Of a stretch of 64,000 nucleotides of DNA, positions 7,712 to 16,637 are shown piece after piece; the stretch's first letter is position 1, and the number at the start of each line of letters is the position of its first letter. The position numbers and the translations under genes were made by a program. Under the pieces are notes generated by a model. That model had not been told where the DNA came from and searched no databases. It saw nothing but the letters and a program-made list of their open reading frames with translations. The stretch comes from Metabacillus malikii. GTDB taxonomy: Bacteria; Bacillota; Bacilli; Bacillales; Bacillaceae. Where the stretch lies: assembly GCF_030813355.1 (NCBI RefSeq), contig NZ_JAUSUD010000012.1, forward strand, positions 1 to 64,000. The letters are read 5' to 3'.

Positions 7712-8037
7712 CAAATTCCTCCTCACAATAAGTATCTGTAATAATAACGAATCAAGCTGGAAAAAGTTTCAGGAAGCGGAGGGAAGCAGGGGACGGTTCC
7801 TCCGCTTCCTGAAGAGCATCACCCAAAAAGGAAGCAGGGGGACGGTTCCTCCGCTTCCTGAAGAGCTTCACCCAAAAAGGAAGCAGAGGGACGGTTCCCC
7901 CGCTTCCTTACACAATCCACAAAAAAACAAAGCAGATTCAACCGCCCCGCACTCCCCCACAAAAAGAAGCAGCAGAACCGTCCCCGTGCTTTTCCCCGCA
8001 AAAAGAAGCAAAAGAACCGTCCCCCTGCTTCCCGCTT
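7712..8037. repeat. Cluster of five family A palindromes
   Basis: This gene-free interval holds family A copies at about 7772-7809 (with an extra half copy), 7830-7859, 7879-7907, 7966-7990 and 8004-8032. The first three share the spacer TCACCCAAAAA and one strand; the last two are inverted. It lies between the 5' end of the YcdB-type gene and the 3' end of the AraC-type gene. Short reading frames through it are repeat artefacts. Confidence 0.85.
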
Positions 8038-8901
8038 TCACCCGCGTTTCCATTCTTTCGGGGTGCAGCCTTTTTGTTTTTTGAAGAGGCGGATGAAGTA
8101 GCTTTGGTTTTGGAAGCCGACGTCCATGACGATGTCGAGGAGTTTGCGGTCGGTTGTTTTGAGGAGGGCACAGGCTTTGTTAATTCGGATTGTGTTGATG
8201 TATTCCATCGGGGTCATCCGCATGTACGATTTGAAAAAACGGCTGAAGTGGCCTTCACTCATTTGCACCACAGATGCAAGGTCCAGTACTGTTAGCTTAT
8301 GTTTATAATTTTCATCGATATAGTAGAGGACCTGCTTTAATAACTCAGTTTTTGTCATATCCTTTTCCGTAATCGTATCATGTACATTCACTTCCTGCTT
8401 ATTCAAAAGCTCCGCAAATAATAGAAATAAATACCCTTTTATTTTTAACTCAAACCCAGCATCCTTCCCTTCATATGTACGAATAACGTTCCGAAGAATC
8501 TCTAGCATCTCAACATCCTCATGACGAGATATATAGATTGGCTGATAAATTCGATTAAGCAATTTTACGTAATTGTTTTCAATTAAGTCATAACCAAAGC
8601 TACGCAACAAATCAATTCGAAAAACGACAGCATGAAGCTTAAACGGTACATCGCCAACAGGGGATGCCCCATGTAAATGTTCACTAGGTAAAAAACAGCC
8701 ATCTCCTTCATCTAAGCGAATCTCATTCGTACCAATTTGGAGATTAATAGAGCCTTCCTCAATATAAATAAACTCTAGCTCAGGGTGTAGGTGCATATTG
8801 AAAATCACCTGACCATCTAAATAATCGACCATATACGATATGAATGGAAACATCGAATCTCCATGAATTCGGTCCTCAAGCAGTAAATATTTATTCACCA
8901 A
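8038..8901 (-). CDS. AraC-family transcriptional regulator
   Basis: A 287-residue regulator starting at a GTG with AAGGAGGT seven bases upstream. Residues 1-150 form a cupin-like ligand-binding domain (MHLHPELEFIYIEEGSINLQ, then LPSEHLHGASP). The last 100 residues are the double helix-turn-helix of the AraC/XylS family (LTVLDLASVVQMSEGHFSRF, then LLDIVMDVGFQNQSYFIRLF and GCTPKEWKRG). It is divergent from the alpha-xylosidase operon and very likely activates it in response to a sugar. Two direct 9-bp half sites lie between them. Confidence 0.9.
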   Translation of the reverse strand: MVNKYLLLEDRIHGDSMFPFISYMVDYLDGQVIFNMHLHPELEFIYIEEGSINLQIGTNEIRLDEGDGCFLPSEHLHGASPVGDVPFKLHAVVFRIDLLRSFGYDLIENNYVKLLNRIYQPIYISRHEDVEMLEILRNVIRTYEGKDAGFELKIKGYLFLLFAELLNKQEVNVHDTITEKDMTKTELLKQVLYYIDENYKHKLTVLDLASVVQMSEGHFSRFFKSYMRMTPMEYINTIRINKACALLKTTDRKLLDIVMDVGFQNQSYFIRLFKKQKGCTPKEWKRG

Positions 8902-8924
8902 ACCGACCTCCTTGATATATCAGA

Positions 8925-8954
8925 ATTGTACAATTTTATGTTGAGATTGTGCAA
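8925..8954. promoter_or_regulatory. Candidate AraC-type operator: two direct half sites
   Basis: ATTGTACAA (8925-8933) and ATTGTGCAA (8946-8954) are in the same orientation with starts exactly 21 bp apart, two helical turns, the usual spacing for AraC-family activators. They lie between the divergent araC-type and yicI genes, upstream of a -10 (TATAAT, 8976-8981) that lacks a good -35. Confidence 0.6.
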
Positions 8955-8975
8955 GAATTGATTTGTTTTTATCAA

Positions 8976-9010
8976 TATAATATTAAACAAAGGAATTGAA
9001 AGCGAATACA
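8976..9010 (+). promoter_or_regulatory. yicI promoter -10 with overlapping downstream cre-like box
   Basis: TATAAT at 8976-8981 has no recognisable -35, as expected for an activator-dependent promoter. TGAAAGCGAATACA at 8997-9010 agrees with the CcpA cre consensus TGWAANCGNTNWCA at all but one base and lies just past the expected start of transcription, where it would give roadblock-type carbon catabolite repression. Confidence 0.55.
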
Positions 9011-9027
9011 AAAAGGGAGTGTTTTAC

Positions 9028-11340
9028 ATGAAATTTACCGATGGATTTTGGCTAACGAAAGAGGGCTTTGATATCCAGCATCCACGCATCGTTCGGGATG
9101 TAGCCGTTATTGATGAAAAAGTAACATTATATGCACCATGTAAAGATATTCAACATCGTGGTGACACATTAAATTTACCATCATTGACACTTGAATTATC
9201 ATCACCAATGGAAAATGTGATTAAAGTGAAGGCTTGGCACCATAAAGGCGGTAGAAAGAAAACACCTGATTTTGATGTGAAAACAGGCGCAGTGTCGTTG
9301 CAAGCAGAACGAAAAGAAGAGAGCACAAGCTTCCAAAGCGGTGATATCAAGGTCGTTATCGAACATAAACCATTTAACATCACATTTTACCAAGCAGGAA
9401 AAAAGATAACGAATATCGATCAAAAGGGTGTTGCCTGGATTAAAGGACCACAAAAAGAAAGCTATATGCGTGGCCAACTAAATCTCGGTGTTGGCGAAAA
9501 CATCTATGGTCTTGGTGAGCGCTTTACACCATTCGTGAAAAATGGCCAAATTGTTGACGTCTGGAATGAGGACGGGGGTACGAGTTCAGAGCAATCGTAT
9601 AAAAATATTCCATTTTATATGAGCAATCTTGGCTACGGCGTGTTAGTAAATCATCCAGAAAACGTAAGCTTTGAAGTCGGCTCAGAAGCGGTATCGAAAA
9701 CGCAATTCAGTGTTGAAGGAGAACAATTAGAGTATTACATCGTCGGTGGCTCAAATCTAAAAGATGTATTAACAAATTACACAGAGTTAACAGGCAAACC
9801 AGCATTGCCACCAGCATGGTCGTACGGCTTATGGCTCACAACGTCATTCACAACAGATTACAACGAAGAAACAGTCAACCATTTCGTCGACGGCATGGCA
9901 GAGCGTGATATTCCGTTAAGTGTTTTCCACTTCGATTGCTTTTGGATGAAGGAGTTTGAATGGTGTAATTTTGAGTGGGATAAAGATGCATTCCCAGAAC
10001 CAGAAGCGATGTTAAAGCGTCTAAAAGAAAAAGGTCTAAAAATTTGCGTATGGATTAATCCATACATAGCCGAAAAATCAAAACTATTTGATGAAGCAGC
10101 AGAGCAAGGCTTTTTATTGAAAAAAGCAAACGGAGACGTATGGCAGTGGGATTTATGGCAGGCAGGTATGGGCATCGTTGATTTCACAAATCCAGGTGCT
10201 TGTGATTGGTACCGTTCAAAATTAAAGGCATTACTAGATATGGGTGTTGATAGTTTTAAAACGGACTTCGGTGAAAGAATCCCAACAGATGTTGTCTATT
10301 TTGACGGGTCTGACCCAAATCGTATGCATAACTATTATGCTTATCAATATAATAAAGTAGTTTTCGAATTATTAGAGGAAGAACGAGGAAAGCAGGAAGC
10401 AGTTGTGTTTGCCCGCTCTGCAGCCGTTGGTGGCCAGCAATTCCCTGTTCATTGGGGCGGAGATTGTAATGCAACCTACGAATCAATGGCAGAAAGCTTA
10501 CGTGGGGGACTGTCCCTCTCATTATCAGGCTTTGGATATTGGAGTCATGATATCGGTGGCTTCGAAAATACAGCGAGTCCAGATGTATTCAAACGTTGGT
10601 TAGCATTCGGACTGTTATCAAGTCATAGTCGTCTCCACGGTAGCTCATCTTATCGTGTGCCATGGTTATTTGACGAAGAAGCAGTTGAAGTGACGAAGCA
10701 TTTTTCAAAGCTGAAAAATCGTTTAATGCCTTACCTTTACAGTGTGTCTGTTGAAAATAACCGTACCGGTGTCCCAGTGATGCGTCCAATGGTGTTGGAA
10801 TTTGCTCAAGATCCGAATTCACACGTACTTGATCGCCAATACATGTTAGGCGGAAACCTGCTTGTGGCACCAATTATGAATGAAGATGGGATTGGTTCCT
10901 GCTACTTACCGCACGGAAAATGGACACATTACCTCACGAAAGAGGTTGTTGAAGGTGGTACGTGGATGAAGGAAAACTATGACTATATGAGCCTACCTTT
11001 ATTCGTAAGGGAAAATTCAATTTTGGCAATCGGTCAGGATGAGACACGACCTGATTATGACTTTGCTGAGAACGTAACATTTGAAATCTATCAGCTTGTT
11101 GATGGAAAAGAAGCAACTGCTTTCGTGACAGATATTAATGGAACGGTCAAAGGGGAAATAAAAGCAGTTAAAAATGGCAGCACTATTTCAATGGAGGTAA
11201 ACATGGAAGATGCTGACTACACAGTACTTTTAAGTGGGGTTGAAAACATTTCCGCAACAACAGCTGGTGTGGTTGAACAAAGTGAAAAGGGTGTGAAAAT
11301 TAAGCTTTCTGGAACGCAAAAACTTGAACTAACTTTGTAG
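9028..11340 (+). CDS. yicI: Alpha-xylosidase YicI (GH31)
   Basis: A 770-residue glycoside hydrolase family 31 enzyme that removes alpha-linked xylose from xyloglucan-type oligosaccharides such as isoprimeverose. It opens MKFTDGFWLTKEGFDIQHP as in YicI. The nucleophile is D413 in FKTDFGERIPTD and the acid/base is D479 in WGGDCNATYE, matching D416 and D482 of the E. coli enzyme with a constant offset. There is no signal peptide, so it is cytoplasmic. ATG 9028 follows AAAAAGGGAG. It is the first gene of an operon with a binding protein and two permeases. A family B core (GGGGGACTGTCCC, 10505-10517) lies inside the coding region at the conserved RGGLSLS segment. Confidence 0.93.
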   Translation: MKFTDGFWLTKEGFDIQHPRIVRDVAVIDEKVTLYAPCKDIQHRGDTLNLPSLTLELSSPMENVIKVKAWHHKGGRKKTPDFDVKTGAVSLQAERKEESTSFQSGDIKVVIEHKPFNITFYQAGKKITNIDQKGVAWIKGPQKESYMRGQLNLGVGENIYGLGERFTPFVKNGQIVDVWNEDGGTSSEQSYKNIPFYMSNLGYGVLVNHPENVSFEVGSEAVSKTQFSVEGEQLEYYIVGGSNLKDVLTNYTELTGKPALPPAWSYGLWLTTSFTTDYNEETVNHFVDGMAERDIPLSVFHFDCFWMKEFEWCNFEWDKDAFPEPEAMLKRLKEKGLKICVWINPYIAEKSKLFDEAAEQGFLLKKANGDVWQWDLWQAGMGIVDFTNPGACDWYRSKLKALLDMGVDSFKTDFGERIPTDVVYFDGSDPNRMHNYYAYQYNKVVFELLEEERGKQEAVVFARSAAVGGQQFPVHWGGDCNATYESMAESLRGGLSLSLSGFGYWSHDIGGFENTASPDVFKRWLAFGLLSSHSRLHGSSSYRVPWLFDEEAVEVTKHFSKLKNRLMPYLYSVSVENNRTGVPVMRPMVLEFAQDPNSHVLDRQYMLGGNLLVAPIMNEDGIGSCYLPHGKWTHYLTKEVVEGGTWMKENYDYMSLPLFVRENSILAIGQDETRPDYDFAENVTFEIYQLVDGKEATAFVTDINGTVKGEIKAVKNGSTISMEVNMEDADYTVLLSGVENISATTAGVVEQSEKGVKIKLSGTQKLELTL

Positions 11341-11353
11341 CTTGTCGTTAACG

Positions 11354-11401
11354 TAGATGGTGATGAAGGTAAGGTGTGCGACACGTCTTTATCACCATCT
11401 A
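11354..11401 (+). promoter_or_regulatory. Intercistronic hairpin after yicI
   Basis: TAGATGGTGAT (11354-11364) pairs with ATCACCATCTA (11391-11401). There is no T run, so it more likely processes or stabilises the mRNA between yicI and the lipoprotein gene than terminates it. Confidence 0.5.
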
Positions 11402-11427
11402 TATAAAATAACAGGGGGTATGGAGCT

Positions 11428-12708
11428 ATGAAAGTACATTCTTTAAAGGGGTTAGTAGCTGTTCTATTCGTCATTGGCTTACTAGTCGGTTGTTCTTCTA
11501 ACGGTAGTGGTGGTAAAAGTGATGGCAAGCTTGTCATCGATGTATTTAACATTAAAGTCGAAACAAAGGATCAACTGCAGGCAATGATCGATGAATATGA
11601 AAATAATAATGAAAACGTTTCCATAAACTTAACAACTGTTGGCGGCGGCCAAGATGCAGCATCTGCATTACAGGCGAAGTTTTCATCAAATGAAGAGCCG
11701 GCCATCTTTTTACTAGGCGGCTTATCTGATGTTGAAAAATATCAAAAATACTTATTAGATGTTTCCGATATGGAATCTGCAAAAACAGCGATTGAAGGCA
11801 CTCTACAAGGGGCAACAGTCGATAACAAACCATACGGGATTCCGTTAAATATCGAAGGCTTCGGCTGGATGATTAATAAAGAAATCTTTAACTCAGCGGG
11901 TATCGATCCAAGCACAATTGAAAGCTATGATGATTTTGTAAAAGCAGTAGAAACAATTGATAGTAAGAAAGATGAATTAGGGCTAGAAGCTGTATTTGGA
12001 TTTAGTGGCAAAGAGGATTGGGTCGTGAGTCAGTTTTCAAATCACTTTTCGGCACCAGAGTTTGATAATGACTTGAACAAAGCATACGAGTCTACAGAAC
12101 TAACCTTTAAATACGGTGATCGCTTTAAGGAATATACGGATTTAATCAATCAATACAATGTGCAGCCAATTTTATCTCTAGATTACAGTACATCTGTTGA
12201 AGAGCTGTTTACGAATAATAAAGTCGCCATCATTCATCAAGGAAACTGGATTGTCCCAACACTTGATAGCTTGGATCCAGAGTTTACAAAAAATAAGCTC
12301 GGAATCCTGCCGCTATTTGTTGATAGTGATGACCAAGGCTATATTAGTGCAGGCCCTTCATGGTTCTGGGGCATTAATAAAGAAAAGGATGAGAAGGTCG
12401 TCGAAGCTTCAAAGGATTTCATCGATTGGATGTACACATCTGATTACGGGAAAGAACAAATCGTTGGCGATTTTAAATATATACCTGCACACGAAGGCTA
12501 TGAGGCAGACAGTATTCAAGACCCTGTTTCGAAGGAAGTATATCAAATGCTCGTAGATGGAAAGTCAAGAGTCTGGGCACATAATCAATATCCGAATGGA
12601 TTTTCTCAAACAGCGATGTTCCCTGAGTACCAAAAATATTTAAATGGAGACATTGACTGGGAAGCGTTTTTAGAAACGAGCAGTTCGAAGTTCACGGAAA
12701 TGCGTTAG
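11428..12708 (+). CDS. ABC sugar-binding lipoprotein
   Basis: A 426-residue extracellular solute-binding protein. The signal peptide ends in the lipobox LVGC with Cys22, followed by a Ser/Gly-rich linker. The mature part has the typical family 1 binding-protein pattern (LVIDVFNIKVETKDQLQAMI at the start, PYGIPLNIEGFGWMINKEIF, and KVAIIHQGNWIVP before the hinge, then WFWGINKEKDEKVVEASKDF). It would bring an oligosaccharide, probably a xyloside given yicI, to the two permeases encoded downstream. GGGGGT precedes the ATG. Confidence 0.9.
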   Translation: MKVHSLKGLVAVLFVIGLLVGCSSNGSGGKSDGKLVIDVFNIKVETKDQLQAMIDEYENNNENVSINLTTVGGGQDAASALQAKFSSNEEPAIFLLGGLSDVEKYQKYLLDVSDMESAKTAIEGTLQGATVDNKPYGIPLNIEGFGWMINKEIFNSAGIDPSTIESYDDFVKAVETIDSKKDELGLEAVFGFSGKEDWVVSQFSNHFSAPEFDNDLNKAYESTELTFKYGDRFKEYTDLINQYNVQPILSLDYSTSVEELFTNNKVAIIHQGNWIVPTLDSLDPEFTKNKLGILPLFVDSDDQGYISAGPSWFWGINKEKDEKVVEASKDFIDWMYTSDYGKEQIVGDFKYIPAHEGYEADSIQDPVSKEVYQMLVDGKSRVWAHNQYPNGFSQTAMFPEYQKYLNGDIDWEAFLETSSSKFTEMR

Positions 12709-12759
12709 GTAAAAATTGACCTCGTGTACTAGTTTAGAAGAATGATAGATTTCTAAAAT

Positions 12760-12787
12760 GGGCAGTTCACTGTTAAAAGTACTGCCC
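12760..12787 (+). promoter_or_regulatory. Hairpin between binding protein and permease genes
   Basis: GGGCAGT (12760-12766) pairs with ACTGCCC (12781-12787), followed by the weak pyrimidine run TTCCTTT. It may partly terminate, giving more binding protein than permease, a common arrangement in sugar ABC operons. Confidence 0.45.
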
Positions 12788-12811
12788 TTCCTTTCGAAGG
12801 GTGTGAATGAA

Positions 12812-13675
12812 ATGAAAATGAGAAATGTTACATACTGGATTTTCTTAGCACCATGCCTGCTCGCATTATTCGTCGTATTAGTTCTCCCATTCATCCAAGG
12901 TGTGTACTACTCGTTAACTGAATATAACGGGTTTCAAGTGAATGAATTTGTTGGGTTTGAAAATTATCTCAACATATTTAAAGATGAACAGTTTTTATAC
13001 AGCCTTATGTTTACGGGTGGGTTTTCAATTGCGTCTGTGATAGGAATTAATGTGATTGGACTTTTGCTTGCTCTATTTGTCACGCAAAAAATGGGAAGAG
13101 TGAATACGATTTTTCGGACGGTATTTTTCATGCCAAACCTAATCGGAGGCATCATTCTTGGGTTCATCTGGCAATTTATATTTCTAAAGGCGTTTGAGGG
13201 GGTTGCGGCAGTAACCGGGTTGGACTTTTTTAAAGGCTGGCTATCCAACACGGAAACTGGCTTTTGGGGCTTAGTCATTTTGTTTATTTGGCAAATGAGT
13301 GGTTACATTATGATTATTTATATTTCATTTTTAAATAATATCCCTGATGAGCTTGTGGAAGCAGCTACGATAGATGGCGCGAGTACGTGGCAGCGTTTTT
13401 GGCGAATTAAGTTTCCGTTGCTCGCTCCAGCGTTTACAGTTAGTTTATTTTTATCACTATCAAATGCCTTTAAAGTGTACGACCAAAACATGGCGTTAAC
13501 TGCCGGTGGTCCGTTTAACTCAACACAAATGGCGACGATGAATATTTATGATACTGCCTTTAAAATTCAGGACATGGGCTATGCACAGGCGAAGGCGATA
13601 ATCTTTTTGCTTATCATTACAATCATTTCAGTCATTCAGCTCTATTTGACTCGGAAAAGGGAGATTGATTTATGA
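12812..13675 (+). CDS. Sugar ABC transporter permease (MalF-like)
   Basis: A 287-residue permease with six predicted membrane helices. The start at ATG 12812 has GAAGGGTG before it; an upstream in-frame extension lacks a binding site. The cytoplasmic EAA loop is EAATIDGASTWQRFWRIKFP, the contact point for the ATPase. It overlaps the next permease by four bases (ATGA). No ATPase gene is present, so a shared MsmX-type ATPase elsewhere is expected to drive transport. Confidence 0.9.
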   Translation: MKMRNVTYWIFLAPCLLALFVVLVLPFIQGVYYSLTEYNGFQVNEFVGFENYLNIFKDEQFLYSLMFTGGFSIASVIGINVIGLLLALFVTQKMGRVNTIFRTVFFMPNLIGGIILGFIWQFIFLKAFEGVAAVTGLDFFKGWLSNTETGFWGLVILFIWQMSGYIMIIYISFLNNIPDELVEAATIDGASTWQRFWRIKFPLLAPAFTVSLFLSLSNAFKVYDQNMALTAGGPFNSTQMATMNIYDTAFKIQDMGYAQAKAIIFLLIITIISVIQLYLTRKREIDL

Positions 13676-14499
13676 TGAAAAAGACGAAGCATAGCAGAGC
13701 TATAGGTCTTATCGTGCTAGGGTTTTTACTTTCGGCGTTCTGGTTTTATCCGTTCTACTTAGTCGTCGTCAATTCGTTTAAAACGAAAGCAGAAATTTTC
13801 GTGAACACCCTCGGTCTTCCGTCAGAACCGACGTTGGCGAATTATTCAGAGGCTTTTATCGCATTAGATTTTGTTAGAAGCTTTTTTAACTCATTGTTTA
13901 TCACGGTTTGTAGCATTATCCTTATTTGTCTGTTTACATCCATGGCGGCATACGCGTTATCGAGAAAAAGCGGGAAAACGAGTTCAATCATATACTTTAT
14001 TTTTGCGATTTGCATGCTGATTCCATTCCAATCGATTATGATTCCACTAGTATCGATATTTGGGTCTGTTGACATGTTGAACCGCGGTGGGCTGATGACG
14101 ATGTATTTAGGATTAGGCTTAAGTCTTGCGGTATTTCTCTACTTCGGTGCATTACGGGGGATTCCAATCGCGTTGGATGAAGCAGCAATAATTGATGGTT
14201 GTAATCGATTCCAAGTCTATTGGCATATTATCATGCCGATGCTGAAATCGACAACTGTGACAGTTATCGTCCTAAACGCAATCTGGTTCTGGAACGACTA
14301 CTTGCTTCCTTCGCTTGTTATTAACAAAGAAGGGATGTACACAATCCCATTGAAAATGTTCTACTTCTTTGGCGAATATTCAAAACAATGGCACCTGGCC
14401 CTAGCAGCCCTTGTCATTGCAATCATCCCGATTATTGTCGTCTACATGTTCCTGCAGAAATACATTATTAAAGGAATATCAGAAGGTGCTGTGAAATAA
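13672..14499 (+). CDS. Sugar ABC transporter permease (MalG-like)
   Basis: A 275-residue permease with six membrane helices and the EAA loop DEAAIIDGCNRFQVYWHIIMP. Its ATG overlaps the stop codon of the preceding permease, with AAAAGGGA upstream, indicating translational coupling. The C-terminal end QKYIIKGISEGAVK is typical of MalG-like proteins. It is the last gene of the AraC-regulated operon and is followed at once by an inverted family B pair that acts as a terminator. Confidence 0.9.
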   Translation: MMKKTKHSRAIGLIVLGFLLSAFWFYPFYLVVVNSFKTKAEIFVNTLGLPSEPTLANYSEAFIALDFVRSFFNSLFITVCSIILICLFTSMAAYALSRKSGKTSSIIYFIFAICMLIPFQSIMIPLVSIFGSVDMLNRGGLMTMYLGLGLSLAVFLYFGALRGIPIALDEAAIIDGCNRFQVYWHIIMPMLKSTTVTVIVLNAIWFWNDYLLPSLVINKEGMYTIPLKMFYFFGEYSKQWHLALAALVIAIIPIIVVYMFLQKYIIKGISEGAVK

Positions 14500-14507
14500 C
14501 GAAACTG

Positions 14508-14555
14508 GGGACAGTCCCCCGCCGCTTTAAAGCGCTGGGGGACTGTCCCCATCTT
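14508..14555 (+). terminator. Inverted family B pair acting as operon terminator
   Basis: TGGGGACAGTCCCCC and GGGGGACTGTCCCCA flank the self-complementary GCTTTAAAGC, giving a long near-perfect hairpin followed by TCTTTTG. It lies just after the last permease of the sugar operon. Confidence 0.75.
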
Positions 14556-14798
14556 TTGTCTCATTTTAAGCCAAAGGTAACAAAAGAGAAACATGCAATA
14601 TTTGTGCACAAAGTACCATGAAATAAATGGAAAATCACCTATATAATAGTATTCGGACGTGTGTATCCTGATAACGGTAGTATAGATGGCGAGTCCTATG
14701 ACCATATCTATCATCGCTAGTATGCGCTCCTAAAAACAAGTCAGGAGACTGCTGCTAGACTTGCAATATCAGAATCATAGAATCGGAGGCTATCAACT

Positions 14799-15638
14799 AT
14801 GAAGAAGTGGTTTTCTATTTTCATTATCCTTGTATGTATCGGCTCCATCGTAGCTGGGAATTTCCATTGGAAGCAAAAGCTAGCTGCAAAAGCTGAAGCA
14901 GCCAAAGAGCATAAGGAAGCGGTAATGGCAAAGGAGCAGGTGGAAGAGAAACCGGAAGAAACAGCTCAAACTGAACAGAACGATGCAAAAGATACGAAAA
15001 CAGGAGAAACGGATATAACGAACTATACAAAAAATCTCCCTAAAGAAATTCAAGACATGTTCATCGAAGCTCAATCAGCAGAAAAGCCGCTCCAACTTGT
15101 CATTTTCGGCTCAGACAGTACATCACAAGAAAAGGGGGCGTGGCCAGACCTATTGACTCAACAGCTGACAGCAGCATATGGAGAAAATATCATTAACACA
15201 ACTACAATTTCTTTAAGCGATAAAACGTCATTAGATGTCATCCGTTCAAAAGAATATGAAAAAGTATCAGAACTGAAACCTGATATTGTCCTTTTTGAAC
15301 CGTTCACACTAAAAGATAATACAGGTAAAATTGCCATGAAAAATCGCTTTGATAGTATCAGCAAGATGGTGGATGCATGGAAGGCAAGCAATGAAGGTGT
15401 CTCGGTTCTATTACAACCGGCAAATCCAGTACATAAAGGAATTAATTATCCTAATCAAGTTGAAGAAATAAAAGAATTTGCTGAGGAAGAAAACATCACC
15501 TACTTGAATCACTGGGAAGCATGGCCTGAAACAGAGGATAGCAAAATGCTAGAGTACATTACTGAGGATAGCCTTCCAAATGACAAGGGCCACCAATTAT
15601 GGGCTCAGTATTTGGTAGATTATTTCATTTCAAATTAG
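14799..15638 (+). CDS. Membrane-anchored SGNH/GDSL hydrolase-like protein
   Basis: A 279-residue protein with a single N-terminal membrane anchor (residues 4-22), a charged linker to about residue 70 (rich in Lys, Glu and Ala), and an extracellular SGNH-like domain. Block I is VIFGSDSTSQEKGAWP, whose Ser would be the nucleophile, and the C-terminal NDKGHQLWAQYL supplies the Asp-x-x-His pair. Such domains deacylate or transfer acyl groups on sugars and lipids. GGAGG precedes the ATG. A clear paralogue lies at 56163, next to the LRR surface proteins. Substrate unknown. Confidence 0.8.
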   Translation: MKKWFSIFIILVCIGSIVAGNFHWKQKLAAKAEAAKEHKEAVMAKEQVEEKPEETAQTEQNDAKDTKTGETDITNYTKNLPKEIQDMFIEAQSAEKPLQLVIFGSDSTSQEKGAWPDLLTQQLTAAYGENIINTTTISLSDKTSLDVIRSKEYEKVSELKPDIVLFEPFTLKDNTGKIAMKNRFDSISKMVDAWKASNEGVSVLLQPANPVHKGINYPNQVEEIKEFAEEENITYLNHWEAWPETEDSKMLEYITEDSLPNDKGHQLWAQYLVDYFISN

Positions 15639-15687
15639 ACAGTACCATTTCTTGTCATATAGTGAACAGGAAAAAAGGCCTAAAACA

Positions 15688-15717
15688 GACTGGTGTACAA
15701 TAATGTGTGCACCAGTC
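15688..15717. terminator. Hairpin between convergent genes
   Basis: GACTGGTGTACA (15688-15699) pairs with TGTGCACCAGTC (15706-15717). It lies between the SGNH-like gene (+) and the lipoprotein gene (-) and may terminate both, though the T runs are weak. Confidence 0.55.
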
Positions 15718-15724
15718 ATCTTGA

Positions 15725-16174
15725 TTATTTCTTACTTTCTTTCAAAAACTCATCCTGACTTAAATCTTCAACATAGATAACTTGATAATACCTATCACCT
15801 TTAACTAAAATCCAGCACAAAAATTCATCTTGATTAATGTCCTGAACGACAAAGTGCCAATTGTTCTGAAACTCTTCGGAAAAGCTCTTTACCATTTCTT
15901 CGTTTAACTTATCCTTACTAATCTCCAACACTTTCAACTCAGCCAATCCACCTGCTTCATTGATTGTCTCACGTAAGTCTTCCATCGAATCCTCAGGATT
16001 GTAATAATCCATAACATCATCAGAAACCATTCGCGTGAATGTTTCGACATCATGATTGAGAGCGGCTTTGTACATTGTTTTAATAGCACCCGCAGCATTG
16101 CTGCTATCGGATGATGAACAAGCAGTTAAAAGAAAAATAATAGCAAGAAAAGTTAATAGATTCATTTTCTTCAT
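15725..16174 (-). CDS. Small lipoprotein (DUF4878-like)
   Basis: A 149-residue lipoprotein. ATG 16174 is chosen because AGAGGTGA lies five bases upstream. The signal peptide ends in the lipobox LTAC, followed by a Ser-rich stretch (SSSDSSNAAG). The mature domain begins with a helix (IKTMYKAALNHDVETFTRMV) and ends in strands (WHFVVQDINQ, RYYQVIYV), the cystatin/NTF2-like layout of DUF4878-type Bacillus lipoproteins. No enzymatic motif is visible. Its function is unknown. Confidence 0.7.
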   Translation of the reverse strand: MKKMNLLTFLAIIFLLTACSSSDSSNAAGAIKTMYKAALNHDVETFTRMVSDDVMDYYNPEDSMEDLRETINEAGGLAELKVLEISKDKLNEEMVKSFSEEFQNNWHFVVQDINQDEFLCWILVKGDRYYQVIYVEDLSQDEFLKESKK

Positions 16175-16637
16175 AATCGTCACCTCTTTAATAAATTTTG
16201 TATGAAAATAAGTGAAATGAACTATTAAAATATTACTATAACTTCATGTCAAAAGTCATCCAACAAATAAATAAGGGTTAGAACTTAAGAGTAAATAGGA
16301 AATTAATACTTGTGCAAAAATTTTCTAATGAAATTTTTGTCGACTTTTGTTGGAAATGGTGCTAAAATTTAGGGGAGTTATAGGTTAAAAGTACTAGACG
16401 ATCGTATATGGTTATGCTTGATGTTGAGTTTGTTTAGTGGTTAAACTAACGGTGGTTAATAAAACAAATTATAAGTGTGATATTTTTTCTCCTTTGTATG
16501 TACATAACATAGCAGAAAGAGTATGACTAGCCACATTTTTAAACACCTTTGTAGCTTATTCAAATCAACATTGCAGAGGACAACCTTTACTTTTGAAGAA
16601 ACATAGAGATACAAAAAAATATAGAGGAGATATTAGC
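16175..16637. other. Non-coding leader region upstream of the large chemoreceptor
   Basis: No gene seen. A candidate promoter lies at 16340-16368 and would give a leader of about 265 nt. A sigma-D promoter, usual for chemotaxis genes, was looked for and not found with confidence. Confidence 0.4.
16340..16368 (+). promoter_or_regulatory. Candidate sigma-A promoter of the chemoreceptor
   Basis: TCGACT (16340-16345) and TAAAAT (16363-16368) are 17 bp apart. The -35 matches the consensus at four of six bases. Confidence 0.35.

Noticed and set aside
7819-8171. Several short minus-strand reading frames
   Set aside because: They run through family A palindromes and the 3' end of the AraC-type gene in another frame, with no ribosome binding sites.
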